DNA of 61,316 bases. Origin: Candidatus Abyssobacteria bacterium SURF_17. Lineage in GTDB: Bacteria > Abyssobacteria > SURF-5. A program made the translations under genes and the position numbers. Position 1 is the stretch's first letter. Every line of letters begins with the position of its first letter. Of this stretch, positions 43,945 through 51,160 are shown piece by piece. Location: contig QZKI01000110.1 of assembly GCA_003598055.1 (NCBI GenBank), positions 1-61,316 on the forward strand, in the 5' to 3' direction. The notes below the pieces were generated by a model. The model was not told the DNA's origin. It did no database searches and saw only the letters and a list, made by a program, of their open reading frames with translations.

Positions 43945-45150
43945 TTATCTTTGGGAAACGACACTCGCCCCGCTCAATGAAGCGAGCTGGTTATTTCTGC
44001 CGCGCTTCAGTTTCATCCCAAAGAGAAAGCGCATTACGTTGACGCGCTTCACACACAACTCGTATATCGTCATGATGACCGCAAATGAGGTTGCGCTCAG
44101 GAACAGGTACTGGAGCATCACTGAAGCGGTCCAGTCTATCATGAAATAGCCGATCACGATGATCACGCTCTGATGAAGAATATAAAACGGAAGCACGGCC
44201 TCGTTCGCGTATTTCAACACACGGTTGTTGAAGTTCAGATGCTTGCTTCCGAAACCGAGTATCGCGATCAGCCAGAACCAGGAGTTGAAGGCGCGCAGGA
44301 ATGAGAAGCCGCTGCTGTTGAGAGAGTAATGTCCGTACTCGAGGAGACAGAATCCGAAGAGAGTTGCAAGGATGCCCAAACCGAGCGCGACGACTCTATG
44401 CCTTTCGAGTGCAGGTCTGAAGCGCACGTCCGTCGTGAGCACGTAGCCGGAAACAAAGAAGACAAGATGCGGGAAAAGCGCCCACCCGCCAAAGGATCTG
44501 TTGCCGATGCCGTCGGGGTCCATATTCACGAGCGACACGACGATGCCGAGCGGGACACCAAGCAGGAAAATTGCACCCGGCTTCGTCAGGAAACCCGCAA
44601 ATGTTTCCATGGACTTCTTCATCTTCTCCCTTCTCATCCAGAGGAAGAGCGGCAGCGTGATGAGCGAGAAAATAAAGAGCATCTCCAGGTACCAGAGGTG
44701 CAACCCCATCCATGCGAAATTGCCGCCGAACGCATAGAAGCCGTCGAAGTAGTGAGGATAGAACTTGAAGAACGAGCCGGAGAAGCCTCCTTGAGTCGCG
44801 CGCTCGATGTAGACCTGAAGAGATACGTGCGTGAGCACGCCGACAACGAGTGGCACCAGCAGCCTCTTGACCCTCGCGTTCAAATACCCTCGGCCAGACA
44901 AATAGTCGAGCGCGTAGCACGCGCTCATTCCGGAAAGCACAAAAAATAATGGCATGAGCCACTGCGCGACAACCGCCACGAAGACGGTCATGCCGTAACT
45001 GATTTCTCCGCTCTTTGCGTGCCAGCCGTCATCATCGAAAAAGCGGGCGCAGTGAAAGAACAACACTGTCAGCATTGCCAGCGCCCGGAGCCAGTCTATA
45101 TCGCAGCGTCTTTCCGGCCTGCCTTTGACGTGTTCAAGACTACTCGTCAC
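43945..45150 (-). CDS. Membrane acyltransferase (acyltransferase 3/OpgC-like), copy 1
   Basis: A 401-residue integral membrane protein with about ten helices. It begins RRCDIDWLRALAMLTVLFFHC, the acyltransferase-3 start with a catalytic-type His in the first helix, and repeats the R-V-K-R-L-L-V-P-L segment common to glucan-modifying OpgC/OafA relatives. The GTG start at 45150 follows GGAGGGG. It is a tandem paralogue of the next gene upstream (45198), with shared RYxIDWLR, VKRLLVPL and FLFGMK ends. Members transfer acetyl or succinyl groups to extracytoplasmic glycans; the acceptor is unknown. Confidence 0.88.
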   Translation of the reverse strand: MTSSLEHVKGRPERRCDIDWLRALAMLTVLFFHCARFFDDDGWHAKSGEISYGMTVFVAVVAQWLMPLFFVLSGMSACYALDYLSGRGYLNARVKRLLVPLVVGVLTHVSLQVYIERATQGGFSGSFFKFYPHYFDGFYAFGGNFAWMGLHLWYLEMLFIFSLITLPLFLWMRREKMKKSMETFAGFLTKPGAIFLLGVPLGIVVSLVNMDPDGIGNRSFGGWALFPHLVFFVSGYVLTTDVRFRPALERHRVVALGLGILATLFGFCLLEYGHYSLNSSGFSFLRAFNSWFWLIAILGFGSKHLNFNNRVLKYANEAVLPFYILHQSVIIVIGYFMIDWTASVMLQYLFLSATSFAVIMTIYELCVKRVNVMRFLFGMKLKRGRNNQLASLSGASVVSQR

Positions 45151-45197
45151 AATCCCCTCCGTGTGATCTTACACCAGACAAACGACGCGCGTGCACG

Positions 45198-46394
45198 TTA
45201 CGCGCCGCTGCCTTGAATTGCTCGCAGTGTCGAGATATGCCTCGCGCTCTTCTGCGACTTCATGCCGAACAAAAAGCGTGTAACGCTTATGCGTCTCGCA
45301 AGAACATCATACAAGACGACGGTCGTAACCCACGCCCCGACGCAAATGGCAAAGAATTTTGTTATCGCGGCGGCGTTCCACTGTACGATATAGTAACCGA
45401 AACTTACGACCACAGCCATATGAAAAATATAGAAAGGCAAAGCGGCCTCATTCGCGTACTCAAGCACTTTGTTTGTGAAGTTCAAGCGTCTGTCCGCAAG
45501 ACTGAGGATGGCGACAATCCAGAACCATGAATTGAATCCATGGAGAACCATGAGGAGAACCCAACCGAACGAATAGTCGGGAGACGGAGTATTGCCTGTG
45601 AGGTAAAGCAGGAAAATGGCTGAGGTAGAACCAATTCCCATCAGAAAGGCCAGCTTGCCGTTCTCGCGTACCGCCTGCCTGAATCCCGGCTCCGAACAGA
45701 GCAGATAGCCATAAATAAAGAATGTGAGGTAGTACGCGAAGTTCGCCCAGTCATCATAGAGATTCTGGAATCCGGGCCATCTCGCCCGCAAAGCCGCCTG
45801 GATCACGGCCAGCGGAATGGCGAACACAAATACTCTCCCCCGTCCTTCACACAGGGCGGCAAACCTGGTAATAAGAGCGCGTCCGGCCTCCTTTCGCAGG
45901 AAAAGAAATAGCGGCAGCGCGACCAGCGAGAACACAAAAAGATACGCCAGGAACCATAAGTGTCCCCATTCAAAGTTTCCCTGCGGGGCAATGCCATTGA
46001 AGAAATGCGGATAGAATCGAAAATACGATCCCGCAAACTCATGCTTACTCATACGCATCCAGTAAACTTGAATGGGAACTACCGCCAGCGTGCCGAATAT
46101 CAGAGGGACCAAAAGTCGCTTGACCCTCTCACTAATATACCTTCCAGCATTCCGCGAGGCCAGCGAAAACCACGTGGCCGCTCCAGAGACGAGGAAAAAG
46201 AGCGGCATATGCCATCGATGAACGAAGTCAGTGAATAACATGATGCCAGTGTTAGGCTGATCCTTGACGTACGAAATCGAATCCCCCGGACAGAAAATCA
46301 CCCCTGTATGAAACGGAACGAGCAACAAGACTGCGACAACCCTCAACCAATCAATGTCGTACCGCCTCTCAGGCTTGCTTGCTGTCCCCTCCAT
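45198..46394 (-). CDS. Membrane acyltransferase (acyltransferase 3/OpgC-like), copy 2
   Basis: A 398-residue paralogue of the downstream gene. It starts RRYDIDWLRVVAVLLLVPFHTG with the same predicted catalytic His helix, has SERVKRLLVPLIFG after the third helix and ends RRISVTRFLFGMKSQKS. Predicted ten-helix inner-membrane protein. The ATG is preceded by GAGGGGA. The two copies differ in many loop residues, so this is an old duplication or independent recruitment rather than a recent copy. It is downstream of the TetR gene, and the whole TetR - acyltransferase - acyltransferase set may be one transcript. Confidence 0.88.
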   Translation of the reverse strand: MEGTASKPERRYDIDWLRVVAVLLLVPFHTGVIFCPGDSISYVKDQPNTGIMLFTDFVHRWHMPLFFLVSGAATWFSLASRNAGRYISERVKRLLVPLIFGTLAVVPIQVYWMRMSKHEFAGSYFRFYPHFFNGIAPQGNFEWGHLWFLAYLFVFSLVALPLFLFLRKEAGRALITRFAALCEGRGRVFVFAIPLAVIQAALRARWPGFQNLYDDWANFAYYLTFFIYGYLLCSEPGFRQAVRENGKLAFLMGIGSTSAIFLLYLTGNTPSPDYSFGWVLLMVLHGFNSWFWIVAILSLADRRLNFTNKVLEYANEAALPFYIFHMAVVVSFGYYIVQWNAAAITKFFAICVGAWVTTVVLYDVLARRISVTRFLFGMKSQKSARHISTLRAIQGSGA

Positions 46395-46444
46395 TTGTCC
46401 CCTCTTCTACGGGCGAACCGGCATCAAAGTGCGCGGCGCGCATG

Positions 46445-47149
46445 TTATTGCTTCTTCAACCCGTTCACAAAAATGGCGACCAATTCCGGAAGCGCTTCGG
46501 ACTTTGAATAACGAACGGGAGACATGTAATCCCCCGACTGCTTGAATCCGAACCACGCTATTGACTCGATTATCATGCGGGCAACGACGCTGACAGACTC
46601 CAGCGGCCTGATCGCGCCCAACTTTATTCGATTATCAAGATAGCACTCAAGCTGACCCAATAACTGTCTGCGCGCATATTTGTCATATACCTGAGCCAGC
46701 TCCGGAAACTCAAAAGCCGACTTTTCCAGGAGTATGATTTGTATCCGGTTCTTCTCCATCAGTTCCCATATCTCGTTCAGTATATGCTTCAATTCGCTTG
46801 CAATGTCGGCCATCCCCGAATTATCTTTCAGGGATGTGTTGATACTCTTCAGGCGGCTGATCGTTTTCAGCCTTTTCTGTAAGAGCCGCAACAGGTCGGC
46901 CTCCCTTATCGAGGAGCAGTCCTCGCGTGGTTGCATGGGCGCGCCATCTTCCGGGGCGCCGTTTTCCAGCAGATAATAAAAGAGGTGAATCTTGCTCTTG
47001 AAATAGTAATACAGCGTCGCTTTCGACACGCCAGCTTCCTTCGCGATCTCATCCATTTGAGTCAGGCGATAGCCTCTGGCGCGGAACACTCGAATCGCTG
47101 CGTTGACGATGTCGGGAATTCGATTTTCCGGGGTAACTCGCGGTGACAT
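46445..47149 (-). CDS. TetR-family regulator facing the hydrolase/NRAMP operon
   Basis: A 234-residue repressor with an N-terminal HTH (PDIVNAAIRVFRARGYRLTQMDEIAKEAGVSKATLYYYFKSK, residues 11-53) and a helical ligand domain. It sits divergently from the alpha/beta hydrolase operon. The promoter in front of it has perfect TTGACA and TATAAT (47211-47239), and an AACTGAC/GTTAGTT inverted repeat overlaps its start. A second repeat with the same half-sites sits at the divergent promoter, so it probably controls both directions. AAGGAGCG precedes the ATG. Confidence 0.9.
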   Translation of the reverse strand: MSPRVTPENRIPDIVNAAIRVFRARGYRLTQMDEIAKEAGVSKATLYYYFKSKIHLFYYLLENGAPEDGAPMQPREDCSSIREADLLRLLQKRLKTISRLKSINTSLKDNSGMADIASELKHILNEIWELMEKNRIQIILLEKSAFEFPELAQVYDKYARRQLLGQLECYLDNRIKLGAIRPLESVSVVARMIIESIAWFGFKQSGDYMSPVRYSKSEALPELVAIFVNGLKKQ

Positions 47150-47187
47150 TCATGCGCTCCTTCGGACAGGGCGAACGACCCATAATT

Positions 47188-47204
47188 AACTGACTTAGTT
47201 AGTT
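47188..47204. promoter_or_regulatory. Candidate TetR operator at its own promoter
   Basis: AACTGAC (47188-47194) and GTTAGTT (47198-47204) form an inverted repeat with a 3-base spacer, just downstream of the -10 box of the TetR promoter. Confidence 0.6.
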
Positions 47205-47210
47205 ATTTAT

Positions 47211-47239
47211 ATTATACCGGCGGCATTCCACCTTGTCAA
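47211..47239 (-). promoter_or_regulatory. Consensus sigma70 promoter for the TetR gene
   Basis: On the minus strand TTGACA (47234-47239) and TATAAT (47211-47216), both perfect, with a 17-base spacer. This is the best promoter match in the window. Confidence 0.75.
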
Positions 47240-47310
47240 GAGGAAAATGAGAGGGACAAGCAAAGGGAAGAGTCTTTTCGTGCGGCCATTCCTCCCGATA
47301 GAGAAAGCTC

Positions 47311-47340
47311 TTGACAAACCCGCGAGTGAACAGGTATACA
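47311..47340 (+). promoter_or_regulatory. Sigma70 promoter for the hydrolase-NRAMP-ferredoxin operon
   Basis: TTGACA (47311-47316) and TATACA (47335-47340) with an 18-base spacer, about 100 bases before the ATG at 47448. Confidence 0.6.
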
Positions 47341-47360
47341 ACTGACCATATGGGTTAGTT
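47340..47360. promoter_or_regulatory. Candidate TetR operator at the divergent promoter
   Basis: The same half-sites AACTGAC (47340-47346) and GTTAGTT (47354-47360), here 7 bases apart, abut the -10 box of the plus-strand promoter. The different spacing from 47188-47204 is odd for one protein. Confidence 0.55.
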
Positions 47361-47447
47361 ATTACGGTGTTTTCTTCTCCTAACGACGCCGAGATCGTGG
47401 CCAATCTCATTGAGTGTTTCCTCCTTGAATGAATCCGGGAATAGGAC

Positions 47448-48266
47448 ATGGAGGCAATCAGATTCATGAAGACGCTGGAGCCGGAGAAGGTTGCGCCGTT
47501 CAGGTTTGACGGGGGCCCCATTGGTTGCCTGCTGATTCACGGGTTCATGGGATTGCCGTGCGTGATGCGCGAGCTGGGCGAATACCTCGCGGAGCGCGGC
47601 ATAAGTGTTTTGTGCAAGCCGCTGCCCGGTCATAGCACGACTCCGGAAGACATGATGCGAACAACATGGTATGACTGGTACAATGCATGCAGAGAAGACC
47701 TCGCAGATCTGAGCTCGCTATGTGACAGCGTTTTCCTCTGCGGTTTGTCGATGGGCGGGACGCTCAGCCTGCATCTGGCCGCCCATCACGCGCAAGAGTA
47801 CAAGGTGGCCGGCGTCGTCACATATGGCGCTCCTGTTCATATGAAGGGTCCTCTGCTTCCTTTATTGCCGATAGCAAAGAAGGTGGTATCTTTTCTCAAG
47901 GTTCCCGAAAAGGATGTCGCCGACCCGGCCGGCCGCGACCTGGCGAGGAGCTATGACCGCGTGCCGCTTGCATGCCTTTCGTCTCTGCTCGAGCTGCTCG
48001 CTCACGTGAAGCACGACCTTCAGGATGTCAGAGTGCCGGTTCTGTTGATGCAGAGCAAGAACGACCACGTCGTCCCTCCGTCGGATGTTCATCTTATTCA
48101 TGCGCTTGTCAGCTCTCGCGACAAGACGGTTATAGAGGTCGAAAGGTCATACCATATACTTCCCGTTGATTACGACAAGCGGCTCGTCAAAGAGAAAACA
48201 TACGAATTCATACATCGCGTGGCACACTCCCGTGGGAACTGCGCGAGTCAGAGCGTTAATACATGA
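47448..48266 (+). CDS. Alpha/beta hydrolase (carboxylesterase/monoacylglycerol lipase-like)
   Basis: A 272-residue serine hydrolase without a signal peptide. The oxyanion turn is IHGFMGLPCVMREL (about 30-43), the nucleophile Ser101 is in CGLSMGGTLS, and the Asp/His of the triad fit SKNDHVVPP and ERSYHILPVDYD. The pattern is that of thermostable carboxylesterase Est30 and bacterial monoglyceride lipases. It is the first gene of a four-gene operon opposite a TetR; its stop overlaps the next gene by four bases (ATGA). A substrate released here may act as TetR ligand, but that is inference. Confidence 0.9.
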   Translation: MEAIRFMKTLEPEKVAPFRFDGGPIGCLLIHGFMGLPCVMRELGEYLAERGISVLCKPLPGHSTTPEDMMRTTWYDWYNACREDLADLSSLCDSVFLCGLSMGGTLSLHLAAHHAQEYKVAGVVTYGAPVHMKGPLLPLLPIAKKVVSFLKVPEKDVADPAGRDLARSYDRVPLACLSSLLELLAHVKHDLQDVRVPVLLMQSKNDHVVPPSDVHLIHALVSSRDKTVIEVERSYHILPVDYDKRLVKEKTYEFIHRVAHSRGNCASQSVNT

Positions 48267-49534
48267 AGCAGCCCGGAAGTAGAATCGGCCGCCTGTTCCT
48301 TCAGCTCGGCCCCGGACTCATCTGGGCGATGATGGCGATCGGGCAGACGCATATCATATTGGCCACCTATTCAGGAACAAATTTCGTTTTTTCGCTCCTT
48401 TGGGTCATTTTGCTGGCCCACGTGCTTTCATATCCCGTATTCGAATATGGTCCGCGCTATGCGGTGGCCACAGGCGAATCGCTCGTCGATGCGTATCTGC
48501 GGGTGCGACGCGGGAGAACTATCCTGTTGGCCTACTTTGGAATTGTTCTTGCCACGCTTCCTTTCCTTGGGTCGGCCTCGCTCTTGAGCGTGTCGGCTTC
48601 TGTGCTCTATGCCGGCATGCCGCAAGTATCGTTCAATTGGTGGTGCGGTATCATTGCTTTCTTCACCGTTGTGCTCGTGTTCGCGGGCAGGTACAAAGGG
48701 CTGGAGTTAACATGCCTGGTTATGTCCGCTTTCCTGCTGCTTGGCACGGCGGCGGCGTTTTGTTATCAGCTTCCAAGGCCGGCGGACGTGGTCTCGGGCG
48801 CCCTGATTCCCGCGATTCCGGCGGGCTCGCTCGTCACTCTGGTGGCTTTGATGAGAATGCCGACCGACGCGCCGGCGTCTATATTGCACTCCCTCTGGGC
48901 GCTCAAGAAGCGTGATGCATGGATAGAGGAAGGCGGATTGCAGGCCGGACTCAAGAAAAGTCTGCTGGACCTTCGCATCGGTTTCACGCTTTCCTTCTTG
49001 ATCGCAATCTTTTTCGTCTCTGTCGGGGCCATGGTGTTGCATCCGCGCGGGCTTGACCTCGAGGGCCTCAACCTTGCCATGAAATTGTCACAGATTTACA
49101 CGGAGACCGTGGGCCCATGGACGTTCCCGCTCTTTATCGCAGTCGCATTCTTCACGCTGTGGGGAAGCTATTATGCCTCCACCGACGGCGCGCCACGATT
49201 GGCCGAGAAACTCCTCAACGGCGCCATGGGGAAAAAGGATTCTCCAGAGCTCGGCAGGTTTCGTATCATCTACACAATTGTGATCGTGGTGGGAGGGCTG
49301 CTGCTCGCGACGACCGTGCAAAGGCCGGTGTTCCTTGTGATTCTGGCGATTTCAACAGGGCTCATCTCGTATCCGCTGATCTATGTGTTGAACATATGGG
49401 CCGTCACAAGACTGGTAGACGAGGAGTTCAGGCCGTCGCGATTAAACCTCATCATAGCGTATACTGGAGTAGCCTATTCTCTCGTCGGCGTCGCGATGCT
49501 GTTACTGGTCAGGGTGTTCAAAGTATGGGGATGA
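48263..49534 (+). CDS. NRAMP-related transporter lacking canonical metal-site residues
   Basis: A 423-residue integral membrane protein with about 11 helices. It begins like NRAMP/MntH (LGPGLIWAMMAIG, residues 15-27), but the metal-binding DPGN of helix 1 is replaced by the AIGQTH region (25-30). In helix 6 the expected MPH motif reads MPTDAPASILHS (199-210). So the Met is kept but the Asp/Asn/His pattern is not. It may move another ion or a small organic substrate, as do NRAMP relatives with altered sites. Translationally coupled to the hydrolase by a 4-base overlap. Confidence 0.8.
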   Translation: MKQPGSRIGRLFLQLGPGLIWAMMAIGQTHIILATYSGTNFVFSLLWVILLAHVLSYPVFEYGPRYAVATGESLVDAYLRVRRGRTILLAYFGIVLATLPFLGSASLLSVSASVLYAGMPQVSFNWWCGIIAFFTVVLVFAGRYKGLELTCLVMSAFLLLGTAAAFCYQLPRPADVVSGALIPAIPAGSLVTLVALMRMPTDAPASILHSLWALKKRDAWIEEGGLQAGLKKSLLDLRIGFTLSFLIAIFFVSVGAMVLHPRGLDLEGLNLAMKLSQIYTETVGPWTFPLFIAVAFFTLWGSYYASTDGAPRLAEKLLNGAMGKKDSPELGRFRIIYTIVIVVGGLLLATTVQRPVFLVILAISTGLISYPLIYVLNIWAVTRLVDEEFRPSRLNLIIAYTGVAYSLVGVAMLLLVRVFKVWG

Positions 49535-49571
49535 ACGCACGGTCTTCGAAAGAAGGGCTCAGGCAGGATAT

Positions 49572-50378
49572 ATGAAAATCGATGAGGAAAAATGCGTCGG
49601 CTGCGGCAACTGCGTCTCGTTCTGCACGATGGGCGTGATACGCATCGAGAACGGGCTTGCCGTCGTCAACGAGGATGAATGTGTCGAGTGCAACACGTGC
49701 TATCGCTGTTGTGAATCCGAGGGACTGAATCCCACCCTTGTCCGCGCGCTCAGAAAATTGTTCGCGGTTTTCCGCCTGCGATACGATGGGCGCATCGACG
49801 TTTGCCCCACCGGCGCGCTCACGCCGCCCGAGCTCGAGTGGCCCCGCTCTCTCAGACGGGCGTTCAGCGACCCCACGGTGGCGCACGACAGCACCGGCAT
49901 GGCCGGACGCGGAACCGAAGAGATCAAGACGAACGATATCACGGGCCGAATAGGGCCGGGCGAGGCGGGCGTCGTCATCGACCTTGGCCGGCCGGGAACC
50001 GGCGTCTTCTTCCACGAAATAGACAGGATGACAAGGGCGCTCGCGCCTCTGCGCGTCACGTTCGAGCCCGAAAACCCGCTCACAGCTCTCATGATCGACG
50101 CCCGCACGGGAAACCTCAGAGATGACATCCTCCAGGAAAAAGTCCTCTCGGCGATAATCGAGCTCAAAGTGACGCTCGGAGACCTTCGGGACGTGCTGAA
50201 CGTGGTCGACGACGTTGCCGGCACGCTCGATACCGTGGTCAGCGCAGGCGTTTCAAGCAGGTGCGATAGCGACGGCGGCGTTCCTCATGAGCGCGTATGC
50301 GTCGAGGCGGGCTACTCGCTTTCGCCGAATGGAAAAACCAATCTGGGGCTGGGACGCCCGGTGACCTTCGGAGATTGA
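49572..50378 (+). CDS. Two-cluster ferredoxin fused to an uncharacterised C-terminal domain
   Basis: A 268-residue protein. Residues 1-90 carry two 4Fe-4S-type motifs: C8-x2-C11-x2-C14-x3-C18 and C37-x2-C40-x2-C43-x2-C46-C47, then about 30 residues of insertion before DVCPTGALTPPE. Such an insertion before the Cys-Pro is unusual for bacterial-type ferredoxins. Residues 125-268 (GPGEAGVVIDLGRPGTGVFF ... DVVDDVAGTLDTVV) form a separate domain I cannot assign. The next gene begins one base after its stop, so the two proteins are probably a pair. Confidence 0.75.
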   Translation: MKIDEEKCVGCGNCVSFCTMGVIRIENGLAVVNEDECVECNTCYRCCESEGLNPTLVRALRKLFAVFRLRYDGRIDVCPTGALTPPELEWPRSLRRAFSDPTVAHDSTGMAGRGTEEIKTNDITGRIGPGEAGVVIDLGRPGTGVFFHEIDRMTRALAPLRVTFEPENPLTALMIDARTGNLRDDILQEKVLSAIIELKVTLGDLRDVLNVVDDVAGTLDTVVSAGVSSRCDSDGGVPHERVCVEAGYSLSPNGKTNLGLGRPVTFGD

Positions 50379-50379
50379 C

Positions 50380-51003
50380 ATGACAAACACTCTGCACAGA
50401 AAAGGGACGCCCGAGGCGTTGAAGGAAGATTTCGTCGTCTTCGCCACTCCGACGCGAAGCCTCTCGCCCGAGTTGCCCGCGAAGATGAAGCGATTCACCG
50501 AAATCGTCCTCAAGCATGGCCCTGTCAACGTCGCAAAGCTCGAGAACATGGCGATGCGACGCGTCGATTCGCGGCGAATGCACGAAGAGATGCAGGATCA
50601 GTTGGCGCTCACCGCAACCTTTGACAACGTCGAGGCGGTTGCCGCCGTAATCGCCGACCTCAAAGAGGCCGACCTCGGCGTGCCCATCAACGTCAGCGGC
50701 TTGCTCGAGGAAATCAAGCAGTGCTGCGGTAAGGCGGGCCTGACGCGCCACAGCGCCGAGCAGTCACTCGGCGTGTTCGGGAGAACCGACCGTCTGCCGT
50801 CGCGTGAGGTCGTCGAGATAAACAGCATGTGCGGTCACGGCATGGTCTCTTTCAATCTTATCAAGAAAATCATCGACGAAATTAAGCTGGACAGGATGAC
50901 TCCCGAGCAGGGAGCCGACCTGCTCGCCAAGCCATGCGAGTGCGCCGCCTTCAATCCCACCCGGGCCAGGAAACTCCTCGAAACCCTGCGTCAGAAAAGC
51001 TAA
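50380..51003 (+). CDS. Uncharacterised Cys-containing protein paired with the ferredoxin
   Basis: A 207-residue protein I do not recognise. It has a helical N-terminal half, a central Cys-Cys-Gly (QCCGKAG, about 114-120), MCGHGM (about 150-155) and PCECAAFNPTRA (about 185-196). The arrangement C-C, C, C-x-C could bind a metal cluster. It starts one base after the ferredoxin-fusion stop and ends the four-gene operon. Together with that protein it may form an electron-carrying or sensor complex; no pathway can be named. Confidence 0.6.
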   Translation: MTNTLHRKGTPEALKEDFVVFATPTRSLSPELPAKMKRFTEIVLKHGPVNVAKLENMAMRRVDSRRMHEEMQDQLALTATFDNVEAVAAVIADLKEADLGVPINVSGLLEEIKQCCGKAGLTRHSAEQSLGVFGRTDRLPSREVVEINSMCGHGMVSFNLIKKIIDEIKLDRMTPEQGADLLAKPCECAAFNPTRARKLLETLRQKS

Positions 51004-51160
51004 TTCCAAAGAGCGCGCAAGAAAATCGGCGTAGGCATGGATTTCGAACAAGCCATATGGAAATTCGAGCTCCGATAATGTATACTCCGACAGGTCATCT
51101 GGAGTCCCAGAAAGCTCCAATAGCATCAAGAACTTTTATGCAAGAAAGGAACAATCAGAA

